Shown: positions 1-8,415 of the stretch, piece by piece
How the letters are laid out: the number at the start of each line of letters is the position of its first letter
How positions within the stretch are numbered: position 1 is the stretch's first letter
NCBI RefSeq assembly: GCF_008085915.1
Contig: NZ_VSJK01000002.1
Coordinates: 248,001-312,000 of the forward strand
DNA: 64,000 nucleotides
From: Oceaniovalibus sp. ACAM 378
Lineage (GTDB): Bacteria > Pseudomonadota > Alphaproteobacteria > Rhodobacterales > Rhodobacteraceae
Reading direction: 5' to 3'
Made by a program: the position numbers and the translations under genes
Notes under the pieces: generated by a model
Database searches by the model: none
What the model was told of the DNA's origin: nothing
The model's input: only the letters and a program-made list of their open reading frames with translations

Positions 1-540
1 GCCGAGTTGGTGCATATGGTTGCCACTGCTGTGGCCTATGACGACGGGCCCATCGCGTTCCGCTTTCCCCGGGGCGAGGGCACTGGGGTGACGATGCCCG
101 AACGGGGCGTTCCTCTGGAGATCGGCAAAGGGCGGATGATCCGGCAGGGGTCGGGCGTTGCCATCCTGTCGTTCGGCACCCGGTTGTCCGAGGTCGAGAC
201 GGCCTGCGAATCGCTGGCGGCGCAGGGCATCACGCCCACCATCGCCGACGCAAGGTTTGCCAAGCCGCTGGACCGTGAGCTGATTCTGGCACTGGCGCGC
301 GATCATGAGGCGCTGATTACCATCGAGGAAGGTGCAATCGGCGGTTTTGGATCGCACGTTGCGCAACTGTTGGCCGAAGAGGGCGTCTTCGACGGTGGCT
401 TAAAATTCCGCTCCATGGTCTTGCCCGACACGTTTATCGATCAGGCATCTCCGGCTGACATGTATGCAATGGCCGGGCTGAACGCCGCAGATATCGAGCG
501 CAAGGTGTTGGACGTGGCTGGGGCAGGGACACCGGAATAA
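1..540 (+). CDS. dxs: 1-deoxy-D-xylulose-5-phosphate synthase, C-terminal part
   Basis: This is the last 179 codons of a gene that begins before the window. DXS condenses pyruvate and glyceraldehyde-3-phosphate using thiamine diphosphate, the first step of the MEP isoprenoid pathway, in the cytosol. The visible part is the end of the transketolase pyrimidine-binding domain (FRFPRGEG) and the transketolase C-terminal domain, with the DXS-type ending around [10 protein letters not shown] and MYAMAGL. Full-length family members are about 640 residues, so roughly the last quarter is present. A 7-bp inverted repeat (TACCGGA/TCCGGTA, 547-575) follows the stop but lacks a T-run, so it is at best a weak terminator. 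The identification is by motif recognition. Confidence 0.9.
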   Translation, partial: AELVHMVATAVAYDDGPIAFRFPRGEGTGVTMPERGVPLEIGKGRMIRQGSGVAILSFGTRLSEVETACESLAAQGITPTIADARFAKPLDRELILALARDHEALITIEEGAIGGFGSHVAQLLAEEGVFDGGLKFRSMVLPDTFIDQASPADMYAMAGLNAADIERKVLDVAGAGTPE

Positions 541-641
541 GTGGGATACCGGACCGAGGATTTATTGCTCCGGTAATTTGGGCTCTTGCGAATGGCGCTG
601 AAGGTGCCATCTTTGGGCTGTATCGCCCGGGCGATTGAAAA

Positions 642-1520
642 TCAGGCCGGGCTCTGATCCTTGGAATTGTCCGCCAGCAGCGCAGCCAGCCCGGCGCGAT
701 AGTCGGGATAGAGCAATTGCACCCCCAGCGCGGTCTTGATGCGGGTATTATCCACCCGTTTGCTTTCGGCGTAGAAACTGCGCGCCATTTTCGACATTTC
801 GGCGGTTTCGAAAGGCTCGGCAGGGGGCACCGGCAGGCCCAACAGCCGTGCGGCGTGGGCGATCACGTCTTCAGGCGGGGCGGGATCGTCGTCACACAGG
901 TTATAGACGGCACTGGGATCGGGTCGGTCGATCGAGGCTGCCAAAACCCGGGCAATATCATCCACATGGATTCGGGAAAACACCTGCCCGGGTTTGATGA
1001 TCCGCCGTGCCGTGCCGTTTCTTACCTTGGCGAAGGGGCCGCGCCCGGGACCATAGATGCCAGCCAACCGGAAGATCATCAGCGGCAGGTCATTTGCGTC
1101 GGCCAATGCCCGCCATGCGGTTTCCGCCTGAACCCGTAACTGTCCCCGTTGGGTCGACGGTGTGAGCGGTGACGTTTCGTCCACCCAGCCACCGCCCTGA
1201 TCGCCATAAACGCCGGTGGTGGACAGATACCCGATCCAGCGCAGATTTTTCGCCTCCGCGATATCATCGGCAAGCGCGGCGAGCACCGGATCTCCGTCTT
1301 GACCGGGCGCGACCGACAGCAACAGGTGGGTTGCGGTGGACAGGGCGGGGCGCGGGTCTTCGCCGGGCCAGACCAGCGGGGCGATGCCGGTGTCCCGCAG
1401 GATCGCCACCTTGTCGGCGCTGCGGGTCGTGCCGGTGATCCGCCAGCCCTGTGGCAACAGCAGTCGGGCCAACGCTTGGGCGCAATAGCCCTGTCCGAAA
1501 CTGAGGAGATGCGGTGTCAT
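642..1520 (-). CDS. SDR-family NAD(P)-dependent epimerase-like protein
   Basis: A 292-residue extended/atypical short-chain dehydrogenase. The N-terminus has a modified Rossmann nucleotide motif (FGQGYCAQAL). STTGVYGD near residue 103 places the usual Ser and Tyr, and RLAGIYGPGR is typical of sugar-nucleotide epimerase relatives such as the YeeZ type. The canonical YxxxK lysine is not obvious: RVQAETAW occupies that stretch. The substrate is unknown. It converges on dxs with about 100 bp between them and has no partner on its own strand. Cytosolic, with no signal peptide or membrane segment seen. Confidence 0.75.
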   Translation of the reverse strand: MTPHLLSFGQGYCAQALARLLLPQGWRITGTTRSADKVAILRDTGIAPLVWPGEDPRPALSTATHLLLSVAPGQDGDPVLAALADDIAEAKNLRWIGYLSTTGVYGDQGGGWVDETSPLTPSTQRGQLRVQAETAWRALADANDLPLMIFRLAGIYGPGRGPFAKVRNGTARRIIKPGQVFSRIHVDDIARVLAASIDRPDPSAVYNLCDDDPAPPEDVIAHAARLLGLPVPPAEPFETAEMSKMARSFYAESKRVDNTRIKTALGVQLLYPDYRAGLAALLADNSKDQSPA

Positions 1521-2043
1521 GACGGGTAGCTAAGCTGCGAAGACGGCGGCATGCAACCCCGGAGGCCCCACCTGAAAGACGCTTTCCCGAGGATCGATTT
1601 GGCGGGCGGGGTGTACGGCTCGTCCGGGATGTCAGCGGCGCAGATGCGGGCCTAGTCGAGGGGCTGCAGATGCGGGTGTAGCAGGAGATGGCGCAGTTGT
1701 TGATCGCCGGCGCTCGAAAATCGTTCCGTCACCCACAAGACGTGATTCTAAAAGCTCGGTGGGATGATTGCGCGGGCCCGCCGGATCGAAAGCTTCGCCT
1801 GCGGAAATCTGAAGCTCCTAAAGTTGCGCGGATTTCTATTTGGCCTTCCGTGATTGCGTCAAATGCGCGCAGCACCGGGTGAAATCGGCGATTAATGCGG
1901 CGAGAACATCAATTTATGCCGCAAACAATGATGGTGCGAGAATGGTACGAGGGTCGTCCGTACATACAAATTCTAACGGTATGTGTTGCAACCTCAATTT
2001 TCTCCTTTAAGTTGAAATATGTCTTTTCTTAAAGAGAATCATC
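1521..2043. other. 523-bp intergenic region, no gene recognised
   Basis: This stretch separates the minus-strand SDR gene from the plus-strand response regulator. A 64-codon open frame around 1688-1882 has no recognisable domain and poor coding character, and was not called. The last 130 bp become AT-richer and probably hold the promoter of the downstream gene. No clear operator, tRNA or terminator was recognised. Confidence 0.5.
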
Positions 2044-3258
2044 ATGATCGTCGGATATATCATCGTCGGAAGCTTTTTGGGTATGTTCGCATTCGCGGCC
2101 GCTTGGTTGCTTGGCGCTTCGATGTGGATTGGATTGGCAAGCTATGCCGCGGTCGGGTCCCTGACCGTATTTGGTCTGGCCGGAATCCGGCTGGTCCTTG
2201 GGATGCAGGAGAAGGAAGAGATTCTCGATCGTCCCGAACAGACCGCCGTGCCTGCGCAGGCCAAACCAACGGCCCAGACTGCGCAATCATCGATGCGGAT
2301 ACTCGCGGTCGACGACGATCCCTTCATCCTTGAATTGCTGCCGATGATCACGGCGAAAAATGGCTTTACCCAGGTGACCTCTGCCGCGTCTGGAGCCAGC
2401 GCGCTGAGCATTCTCACTGACGATCCGGCCTTTGATTGTCTGCTGGTGGATATCAGCATGCCCGGGATGGACGGGATCGAGCTTTGCCGCCACATCCGCG
2501 CTCTTGAAGCTTATCGCACGACGCCGATCATCATGCTGACAGGCATGCGCGATCTGAAAAATATGGGCGATGCATTTCGCGCTGGCGCTACGGATTACGC
2601 GACCAAACCTTTCGACATCAAGGAACTGGGGACGCGGCTCAGGCTGGCGCAGGACGAGGTTACTCAGGCCCGGCTCAACACATCCATCCTCAAGCCGGGA
2701 CATATGCGGCATGAGAAGGTCTTTAGTCTGCCCGAGAATCTGCATCTTGATGGCGACGACAACCTTGTCGACCGCGCGATGTTGGTGAATTATCTCACCA
2801 GAATCGACGCGCGAGAGACAGCCTCGATCGAAGTTTTCGCGCTCAGAACCGAGCCGATGGATAAGATCTACGCACACGCATCCCCGCAGGAGTTTGCCGA
2901 GTTTCTTTCCGATGTGGCCGGGGCAGCAGGCACACAGTTTACCGATGAACACACATTGATGGCCTATGCCGAAAACGGCGATCTTCTGATCGTGACCCAG
3001 TCGGGGAACCGGTCTGACCAGATCGCCAAGGACCGGACCGCCACCGAGCGTAAAATCGAACAGGCCGTCAGTCTATGGCTGCCAGTGTTCGAGGCGAGGG
3101 GATTGCCGCAGATCACCGTGGCTATCGGTGGGCCGGTACGCCCGAATGCCGAACGTGCACAGCGCGCCGTAGTCGCCTTTGGCAATGCAATCGTATTGGC
3201 CGAACACCGCGGCTCGGGCAAAGATGGTTGGGGTCCGTCCCTGCGAATCTCAGTGTGA
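2044..3258 (+). CDS. Membrane-anchored response regulator with degenerate GGDEF-like output domain
   Basis: A 404-residue protein in three parts. Residues 1-54 form two hydrophobic helices joined by a short turn, so the protein should sit in the inner membrane. Residues 84-205 are a receiver domain with acidic cluster VDDD (90-92), phosphoacceptor Asp136 in LLVDISMPGMDG, and the KPFD lysine. Residues about 245-400 resemble a nucleotide-cyclase/GGDEF fold, but YAENGDLLIV stands where the GGDEF signature would be, so it is probably catalytically dead for cyclic-di-GMP synthesis. The same C-terminal domain occurs in the response regulator at 8416-9393. Membrane anchoring of a receiver protein is unusual. 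The receiver call is secure and the output-domain reading is inference. Confidence 0.85.
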   Translation: MIVGYIIVGSFLGMFAFAAAWLLGASMWIGLASYAAVGSLTVFGLAGIRLVLGMQEKEEILDRPEQTAVPAQAKPTAQTAQSSMRILAVDDDPFILELLPMITAKNGFTQVTSAASGASALSILTDDPAFDCLLVDISMPGMDGIELCRHIRALEAYRTTPIIMLTGMRDLKNMGDAFRAGATDYATKPFDIKELGTRLRLAQDEVTQARLNTSILKPGHMRHEKVFSLPENLHLDGDDNLVDRAMLVNYLTRIDARETASIEVFALRTEPMDKIYAHASPQEFAEFLSDVAGAAGTQFTDEHTLMAYAENGDLLIVTQSGNRSDQIAKDRTATERKIEQAVSLWLPVFEARGLPQITVAIGGPVRPNAERAQRAVVAFGNAIVLAEHRGSGKDGWGPSLRISV

Positions 3259-3623
3259 GCCTGCGACTCACGCGCGAATTGTATTTCGGAGTATTCGTTT
3301 CGCGGCAGCGTGCCCAGGGCGCGAGGCCGGTCTATCATTGATCCGCGCCGATACTTCTTTTCGTGCGCCCCGGATCTCTTGCAACAAGAGCAAAACAAGC
3401 CGATCATCTCGGTCAATCGCCTTTCGGCGGTGCGACGCGATGGGTGCACCGTTGGCTCATTTTGCGGCGCCACGCTGTCTTAGACTTGATGGCTTAGGTT
3501 TCTACGGAGTATATACTTTACTAGTAACGCCCAACCTATTGTGGGCCCGACCCGGCAATTCATTTTGAACACATCCCAGAACTGCAGATACCCGCTGCGA
3601 GAGCCGGGCGGGGTCAGCGACAT
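3259..3623. other. 365-bp intergenic region upstream of luxR
   Basis: No gene is supported here. It follows the stop of the membrane response regulator and carries the control region of the luxR-type gene, including two adjacent perfect 10-bp palindromes (3508-3527). An overlapping minus-strand frame of 169 codons is a shadow of the preceding gene. Confidence 0.5.
3508..3527. promoter_or_regulatory. Two abutting 10-bp palindromes upstream of luxR
   Basis: AGTATATACT (3508-3517) is followed directly by TTACTAGTAA (3518-3527). Each is its own reverse complement. They lie 96-115 bp before the luxR start, in an AT-rich patch where TATACT (3512-3517) could also serve as a -10 element. Neither matches the classic 20-bp lux box, so which regulator binds, if any, is unknown. 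Confidence 0.35.
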
Positions 3624-4241
3624 ATGAAACCAATTGACAGCCTCCTTGACGGCTATGAATTCGATGGGCTGGCCACGGCTGGGTATCACCTTGCCCTGCG
3701 CGTTGGCTTTGCCTTTCCCGAATTCGAGCGAAATTCGCTTCCGCAAGAGTGGATCGAAATCTACACCCGAGACGGGTTCATGATTTTCGATCCGGTGATC
3801 CGTTGGGTTTACGACACCTCCGGTCAAACCCGTTGGAGCGCTATCTTGCACGAAGACGATCGCGACGTTCTGAAAACAGCCGCGTTGTTCGGGCTTCGTT
3901 ATGGTGCCGCGATCAGCGTGATGCAGGACGACATGCCGGGGTTGCGCTCTTTCGGCTCCTTCGCCCGATCTGATCGCGAATTCGAGGATCACGAGCTGGA
4001 CATTTTGCACGCTGCGGTCGTTGAGCTGCATCAGGGTGTCGAGCCTGCGCGCGTCCTGACCAAGGCAGAAATCGGCACGCTCGGGATGCTGGCTTCTGGT
4101 CTCCAGTTGAAAGAAATCGCCCATCAATTGAGTATCAGCGAAAGCGCGGTAAAATTGCGCCTTTCGAACGCCAGGTCCAAGCTGGGCGCGCGCACCAATA
4201 CCCAAGCGGTTGGTGAAGCCAAAGAATATGGCTGGATTTGA
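3624..4241 (+). CDS. luxR: LuxR-family quorum-sensing transcriptional regulator
   Basis: 205 residues with the classic two-domain layout. The autoinducer-binding domain carries the conserved Trp43, Tyr47, Asp56-Pro57 and Trp61. A LuxR/FixJ-type helix-turn-helix occupies roughly residues 138-200, with LTKAEIGTLGMLASG followed by KEIAHQLSISESAVKLRL. It should bind an acyl-homoserine lactone and then control transcription. The acyl-homoserine lactone synthase gene starts 102 bp downstream on the same strand, the usual arrangement of a cognate pair. The ATG at 3624 gives the expected family length. Confidence 0.93.
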   Translation: MKPIDSLLDGYEFDGLATAGYHLALRVGFAFPEFERNSLPQEWIEIYTRDGFMIFDPVIRWVYDTSGQTRWSAILHEDDRDVLKTAALFGLRYGAAISVMQDDMPGLRSFGSFARSDREFEDHELDILHAAVVELHQGVEPARVLTKAEIGTLGMLASGLQLKEIAHQLSISESAVKLRLSNARSKLGARTNTQAVGEAKEYGWI

Positions 4242-4343
4242 GCGCCATTTCGACACACTAATGCCACGTACTCGCCCATAGCGGGAAGTCGGCTGCGTAA
4301 AGTTTGCGCGGCTCTAAAAACTCAGGCAACGTGAGCATAACAA

Positions 4344-4997
4344 ATGAAAAATCAAATCGTCGGAAAGATTTTCGATCTGTCAAATATGCATTTGCACGGA
4401 TCAGCGTTCTATGAATTCCTTACTTTACGTAAGCGATTCTTCGTCGATACGCTGGCCTGGGACATCCCGCACAATGACGAAGTCGAGATGGACCAGTACG
4501 ACAATCCCACTGCGGCCTATTCCGTTGTGATCATGAACGGGCGGCTTGTGGCGGGCGCGCGGGTGATGCGGTTTTCCGACAAATGGGGCACCCATGGGTG
4601 CATGCTTCAGGATGCGGCCGAGGGGCGCATCGACGGAATCCCGGCGGATCTTCTGCCAAACCCACAATCCTTCGCCAAAGCCTCGGAATGTACGCGCCTA
4701 GTCCTGTCGGACCAGATTGCCTCGCCCGAGGACCGTCAGGAATGTCTTGCCCTTGTGGTGCAGGGGCTTGTTGAACTGGCGATTCGTCAGGGGTCGGATG
4801 ATCTGGTGACGTTGACGGTCCCGGGGTTCCGCCGGTCATTGCGCAAACTTGGCTATGAGGTCGAGCAGGTGGGCGAGAAATACCGCAACAAGCATGACGG
4901 ACGGTCCTATGCGATCCTGGCGATGCCCGCGATCCATGCCACCAGCGCAGGGGCACAGGACGCAACGGTACAGATGCGGCGGCAAGCAAATGTTTGA
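4344..4997 (+). CDS. luxI: Acyl-homoserine lactone synthase
   Basis: 217 residues of the LuxI family, which makes N-acyl-homoserine lactones from S-adenosylmethionine and acyl-ACP in the cytosol. Conserved signatures are present in order: LRKRFFVDTLAW near residues 28-39 (Arg, Phe, Trp), DQYD (Asp pair) at about 50-53, VAGARVMR, and ASECTRLVL carrying the conserved Glu and Arg. The C-terminal tail is slightly longer than in many members and ends in a Gln/Arg-rich stretch. It directly follows the luxR-type gene and precedes a gene for an HTH-less LuxR-like protein. Acyl chain length cannot be read from sequence. Confidence 0.95.
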   Translation: MKNQIVGKIFDLSNMHLHGSAFYEFLTLRKRFFVDTLAWDIPHNDEVEMDQYDNPTAAYSVVIMNGRLVAGARVMRFSDKWGTHGCMLQDAAEGRIDGIPADLLPNPQSFAKASECTRLVLSDQIASPEDRQECLALVVQGLVELAIRQGSDDLVTLTVPGFRRSLRKLGYEVEQVGEKYRNKHDGRSYAILAMPAIHATSAGAQDATVQMRRQANV

Positions 4998-5183
4998 CAC
5001 AAGGCCGCTGGAAAGCTATCGATCTCATGCCTCAGAAAAAACGCTATCGACGACTACCTTGCTGTGGGCAAGAGGATTTGAGGGCGATGCAGCAGTTCAT
5101 CGACAAAACAGACGAACGCTACCTGGCACTGGATTTTTGGCTGCTGTTGACTCCGGCTGCCAATCTCAATCGACCTATTAAAC

Positions 5184-5204
5184 CCTTGCCAGCCCGAGGC
5201 AAGG
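5184..5204. terminator. Possible hairpin terminator after luxI
   Basis: CCTTGCC (5184-5190) and GGCAAGG (5198-5204) form a perfect 7-bp stem with a 7-nt loop, 187 bp after the luxI stop. No T-run follows, so termination is uncertain. A TTGACA hexamer (5206-5211) comes immediately after, with only a poor -10 match, so this may instead mark the control region of the next gene. Confidence 0.3.
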
Positions 5205-5293
5205 CTTGACAGCATCGACGTGGGTCCGCCTAGGTGGTAATTGTTTTTGTTCTGGCGTTTGCTAATCTGACAACCATGGGGCCAAGTCGCAGT

Positions 5294-5785
5294 ATGAATC
5301 TCACGGATCAGTTCAGATTATTGCTGACGCGGCTGAAGCAGCAAAGTCCCGATGGCTTTGCAGCCGCTTTTCAGGTTGTATTCGCGACCCCCAAATACCT
5401 GTTTCAAACCTATGATGATGCTTGGATGACATACTATTCCAAAATGGGGATAGTGATGAAGGACCCGGCTGTGAAATGGGGCTTTTCCAACGATGGGATC
5501 GCATCTTGGGATGAGCTTCAGAAATTCGACCAGCATGGCGTTTTCGACAAGGCGACCGAGTTTGGCCTGAACTTTTGGACGGTCATGGCGACTTCCGAAC
5601 ATGGCTCAAAAAGCATCGGCGCGTTCTCGCGGTCGGACCGGGATTTTACCAGCGCCGAACGCGAACAGATCTTCATCGATTTTCAAAGCCTGCATCTTCT
5701 GACCCTCCAGGGGCCGGAAACCGAGCCTGAGTTCGGCGAGATGCTGGTTGATCTGACGATCCAACACACCCATCCCAGCGCCTAA
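5294..5785 (+). CDS. LuxR-like autoinducer-binding-domain protein lacking the HTH
   Basis: 163 residues aligning along their whole length with the N-terminal ligand-binding half of the LuxR at 3624. Trp44, Tyr48, Asp57-Pro58 and Trp62 occupy equivalent positions, and GAFSRSDRDF matches GSFARSDREF. After residue about 120 the protein ends without any helix-turn-helix. The start at 5294 was chosen because it makes the N-termini co-linear; ATG 5276 or GTG 5234 are possible in-frame alternatives, and none has a clear ribosome-binding site. Truncated LuxR proteins of this kind are known to act as inhibitors (TrlR of Agrobacterium). It could also be a ligand sink or a signal-responsive partner of nearby proteins. 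Confidence 0.8.
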   Translation: MNLTDQFRLLLTRLKQQSPDGFAAAFQVVFATPKYLFQTYDDAWMTYYSKMGIVMKDPAVKWGFSNDGIASWDELQKFDQHGVFDKATEFGLNFWTVMATSEHGSKSIGAFSRSDRDFTSAEREQIFIDFQSLHLLTLQGPETEPEFGEMLVDLTIQHTHPSA

Positions 5786-6019
5786 GGCAGCGGTGCGTCG
5801 AATGGTGCCCGGTGCGTTCTGATGTGCGTCCCTAGACTATTGCGCAACCGGCAAGCGAAGTAGGGAAATCCCGTCGCCTTTTGGTTGATCATGGAACATG
5901 ACGGTGACATTGGCATTGGGTTTATACACATTGATGTAAAAATGGCGCTGAGGCGGGCTTGCGAGCCTTCGATTGTTGGTCATTGGCGCAGCCACTTATC
6001 GACGAGAAAGCATGGGTCC

Positions 6020-6415
6020 ATGAAAATACTTGCCATCGACGACGATTCGTCCGCTCTTGAAATCCTGAGCATGCTTGTCGCCCACGCGGGGTATTCGGAT
6101 ATTGAAACTGCGGCGAGTGCAGGGATCGCGTTGGAGCGGATTACCTCGGCCAGCAGGCCGTTTGAGTGTATTTTGCTTGATATTCAGATGCCAGTCATGG
6201 ATGGAATCGAGTTCTGTGATCTTCTGCGGCGTTTGCCCGGTTATGGTGATTGCCCGATCATCATGGTTACGGCGATGACCGACAAGCGGTACATGGATCA
6301 GGCCTATGCCGCCGGGGCAAGTGCATACGTCACCAAGCCGTTCGACGCGAATGGTCTTGCGGTGTGTCTGGCCGATGCCGCACGCAGGCTTGGGGACGCA
6401 CGCATGCACGGGTAG
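6020..6415 (+). CDS. Single-domain response regulator (CheY-like)
   Basis: 131 residues comprising only a receiver domain: acidic cluster at residues 7-9 (IDDD), phosphoacceptor Asp54 in ILLDIQMPVMDG, switch Thr in VTAM, and Lys106 in KPFD. No output domain follows. The start MKILAIDDD was chosen over an in-frame extension back to 5885 because it matches the normal receiver N-terminus. The histidine kinase gene begins 85 bp downstream on the same strand, so the two are likely co-expressed partners. It most resembles the receiver of the regulator at 8416-9393, suggesting local duplication. Confidence 0.9.
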   Translation: MKILAIDDDSSALEILSMLVAHAGYSDIETAASAGIALERITSASRPFECILLDIQMPVMDGIEFCDLLRRLPGYGDCPIIMVTAMTDKRYMDQAYAAGASAYVTKPFDANGLAVCLADAARRLGDARMHG

Positions 6416-6500
6416 GCTTGGCCTGCGTAGCGCCGACAGGGGCGGTGATGGTCTCGGGCGGTAAAGCTCGACGACTTGCGATGGTTTGAACGGAGTTTTC

Positions 6501-8342
6501 ATGAGTTCAGAGGTTAAATTGAACGATTCACCAATTATTAATGCGTTCAAGCGTATTCAGGTCGCGCTGATGATCGTCGGGCCGACGGGGCGGATCCTGC
6601 ATTGCAATCCGGCCGCCGACAGCCTGTTCGGCTATGACAGCGGCAAATTGGTGGGCCGTCCGGTCTTTGACGTGCTTGCGGTCACCTCGGTGGCCGAGCT
6701 TGGCGCCTATATCGAACCGCCGGCGATTGACGCGATCATCAAGGGCATCGCCGGACGGACCGCGAACGGCCAGAGGATCCTGCTTGGCGCGCAGATGACC
6801 GTGTGGACGGAGGCCGAAAACGGGCTTCAACATGCGCTGGTCCTGCGTGACATCGCCGATGAGGTAAGTGCCGAACGGCGGTCCCGCAGCGAGCTGGAGC
6901 GCGCCAACAATGCAATCGTCGGCGCAAAGATCGGCGTGTTCGACTATGTGCGCAAAACCGAGTCCGTGAACGTTTCCGATCTCTGGCGTGAGCTGCTGGG
7001 GGTCGATTCGGTTGACTCCGACGATTTGAAGCGCGAGTGGCTGTCAAAGGTGCATCCCGACGATCTTGACGCGGCACTGGAGTCGGTTCGACTCTGTCTC
7101 GAGGATCAATGCGAGCGGCACAGTTGTGAATACCGGTTGAGATCAAAGGACGATTCCCGCTGGCTCTGGATTCGAAGCGATATGTCGATTGCCGAACGCG
7201 ACAGGCAGGGGAACGTCAGTCGTCTGAGCGGCGCGATGACCGATATCACCGACCGCAAGGCGACCGAAACCGCGCTGCGCCGAAGCGAAGAACAGTTCAG
7301 ATCCGCCTTTCAGTCGACAACGATCGGAATGGCGATCGTCGGTTTCGATGGCAAATTTCTCCGGGTCAATCCCGCGCTCTGCGAGCTTTTCGGCTATTCC
7401 GAGCAGGATCTCGTGAACACCGACATTCAGGCGCTGACCCATAGCGAGGATCAGCAAGACACCGAAGCCCGGCTCGATCTGATCAAGGCCGGCGAGGCTT
7501 CTTCCTATCAGTTCGAAAAGCGGTATATCCGTGCCAATGGCGCCGTGATGTGGGGGTCGCTGAGCGTCGGCATCGTAAGGGATGACGAAGGCCGGCCCGA
7601 CCATATGGTGTCACAGATCGTCGACATGACCGAACAGCGGCGTCTGAACGAGTTGAAAAGCCAATTCGTGTCCACCGTCAGCCACGAGTTGCGCACCCCG
7701 CTGACGTCGATCCTCGGATCGCTGATGCTGTTGTCCTCGATGGATGACGAGCCGTTTTCCGATCAGGCGCAGCGCCTGTTGTTCATCGCCCAGCAAAACG
7801 GCGACCGGCTGCACGCCTTGATCAACGATGTTCTCGATTTCGAGAAGTTTTCCGCACAACAGATGCGCTTCGACCTCTCAACGCATCGGATCGTCACACT
7901 GGTCGAAGAGGCGATTCTGGCCAATCTGGCCTCGGGCGACAAGTTCGGCGTCCGGTTCGATATGGTCTGTCCGGATCGCACGCTGACCGGGGTGGTCGAT
8001 CCGCAGCGCTTTCAGCAGGTCATGACCAACCTGCTTTCCAACGCGGCCAAGTTCGCCCACACCGGCAGCACGGTCAGGGTGGCGGTGGAAGAGCAGGAAG
8101 ACGCCGTCCGGATCGCGGTCACCAGCGACGGCGAGAAAATCCCCGAGTCCTTCCGCGAGCATCTGTTCCAACCGTTTTCCCAGGCCGACTCGGCAACGAC
8201 CCGCGCCCGGGGCGGAACCGGTCTGGGGCTGGCGATCACAAAACAGATCGTCGAGCAGACCGGCGGCGCGATCGATTTTGACAGCACCGAGGGCGAGGGC
8301 ACAACCTTCTGGTTCACCGTCCCAAGCCCAAAACCCCAGTGA
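6501..8342 (+). CDS. Multi-PAS sensor histidine kinase
   Basis: 613 residues without obvious membrane segments, so probably cytosolic. Three PAS domains are inferred at about 13-120, 140-250 (with the PAC-like SGAMTDITDRK) and 265-380. The HisKA box STVSHELRTPL carries phosphoacceptor His395. The HATPase domain has an N box (MTNLLSNAAKF, 508-518) and G2 box GGTGLGLAI (571-579). The G1 region reads SDGEKIP instead of the usual DxGxGIP, a noticeable departure in the ATP lid. ATG 6501 follows a CGGAG ribosome-binding site. Neighbouring response regulators on both sides are likely phosphotransfer partners. Confidence 0.92.
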   Translation: MSSEVKLNDSPIINAFKRIQVALMIVGPTGRILHCNPAADSLFGYDSGKLVGRPVFDVLAVTSVAELGAYIEPPAIDAIIKGIAGRTANGQRILLGAQMTVWTEAENGLQHALVLRDIADEVSAERRSRSELERANNAIVGAKIGVFDYVRKTESVNVSDLWRELLGVDSVDSDDLKREWLSKVHPDDLDAALESVRLCLEDQCERHSCEYRLRSKDDSRWLWIRSDMSIAERDRQGNVSRLSGAMTDITDRKATETALRRSEEQFRSAFQSTTIGMAIVGFDGKFLRVNPALCELFGYSEQDLVNTDIQALTHSEDQQDTEARLDLIKAGEASSYQFEKRYIRANGAVMWGSLSVGIVRDDEGRPDHMVSQIVDMTEQRRLNELKSQFVSTVSHELRTPLTSILGSLMLLSSMDDEPFSDQAQRLLFIAQQNGDRLHALINDVLDFEKFSAQQMRFDLSTHRIVTLVEEAILANLASGDKFGVRFDMVCPDRTLTGVVDPQRFQQVMTNLLSNAAKFAHTGSTVRVAVEEQEDAVRIAVTSDGEKIPESFREHLFQPFSQADSATTRARGGTGLGLAITKQIVEQTGGAIDFDSTEGEGTTFWFTVPSPKPQ

Positions 8343-8415
8343 CGCGCTCGCAGCCAGTCAACCGAGCCAGCGCCGATTGTTTTAGGCGGGCCCGCACGAC
8401 CGAGGGATCAGTCTG

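Noticed and set aside
1688-1882. 64-codon open frame in the intergenic region
   Set aside because: No homology or good start context.
4998-5233. Short open frames of 71 and 110 codons after luxI
   Set aside because: No ribosome-binding site, no domain, and both overlap luxI or the hairpin; treated as non-coding.
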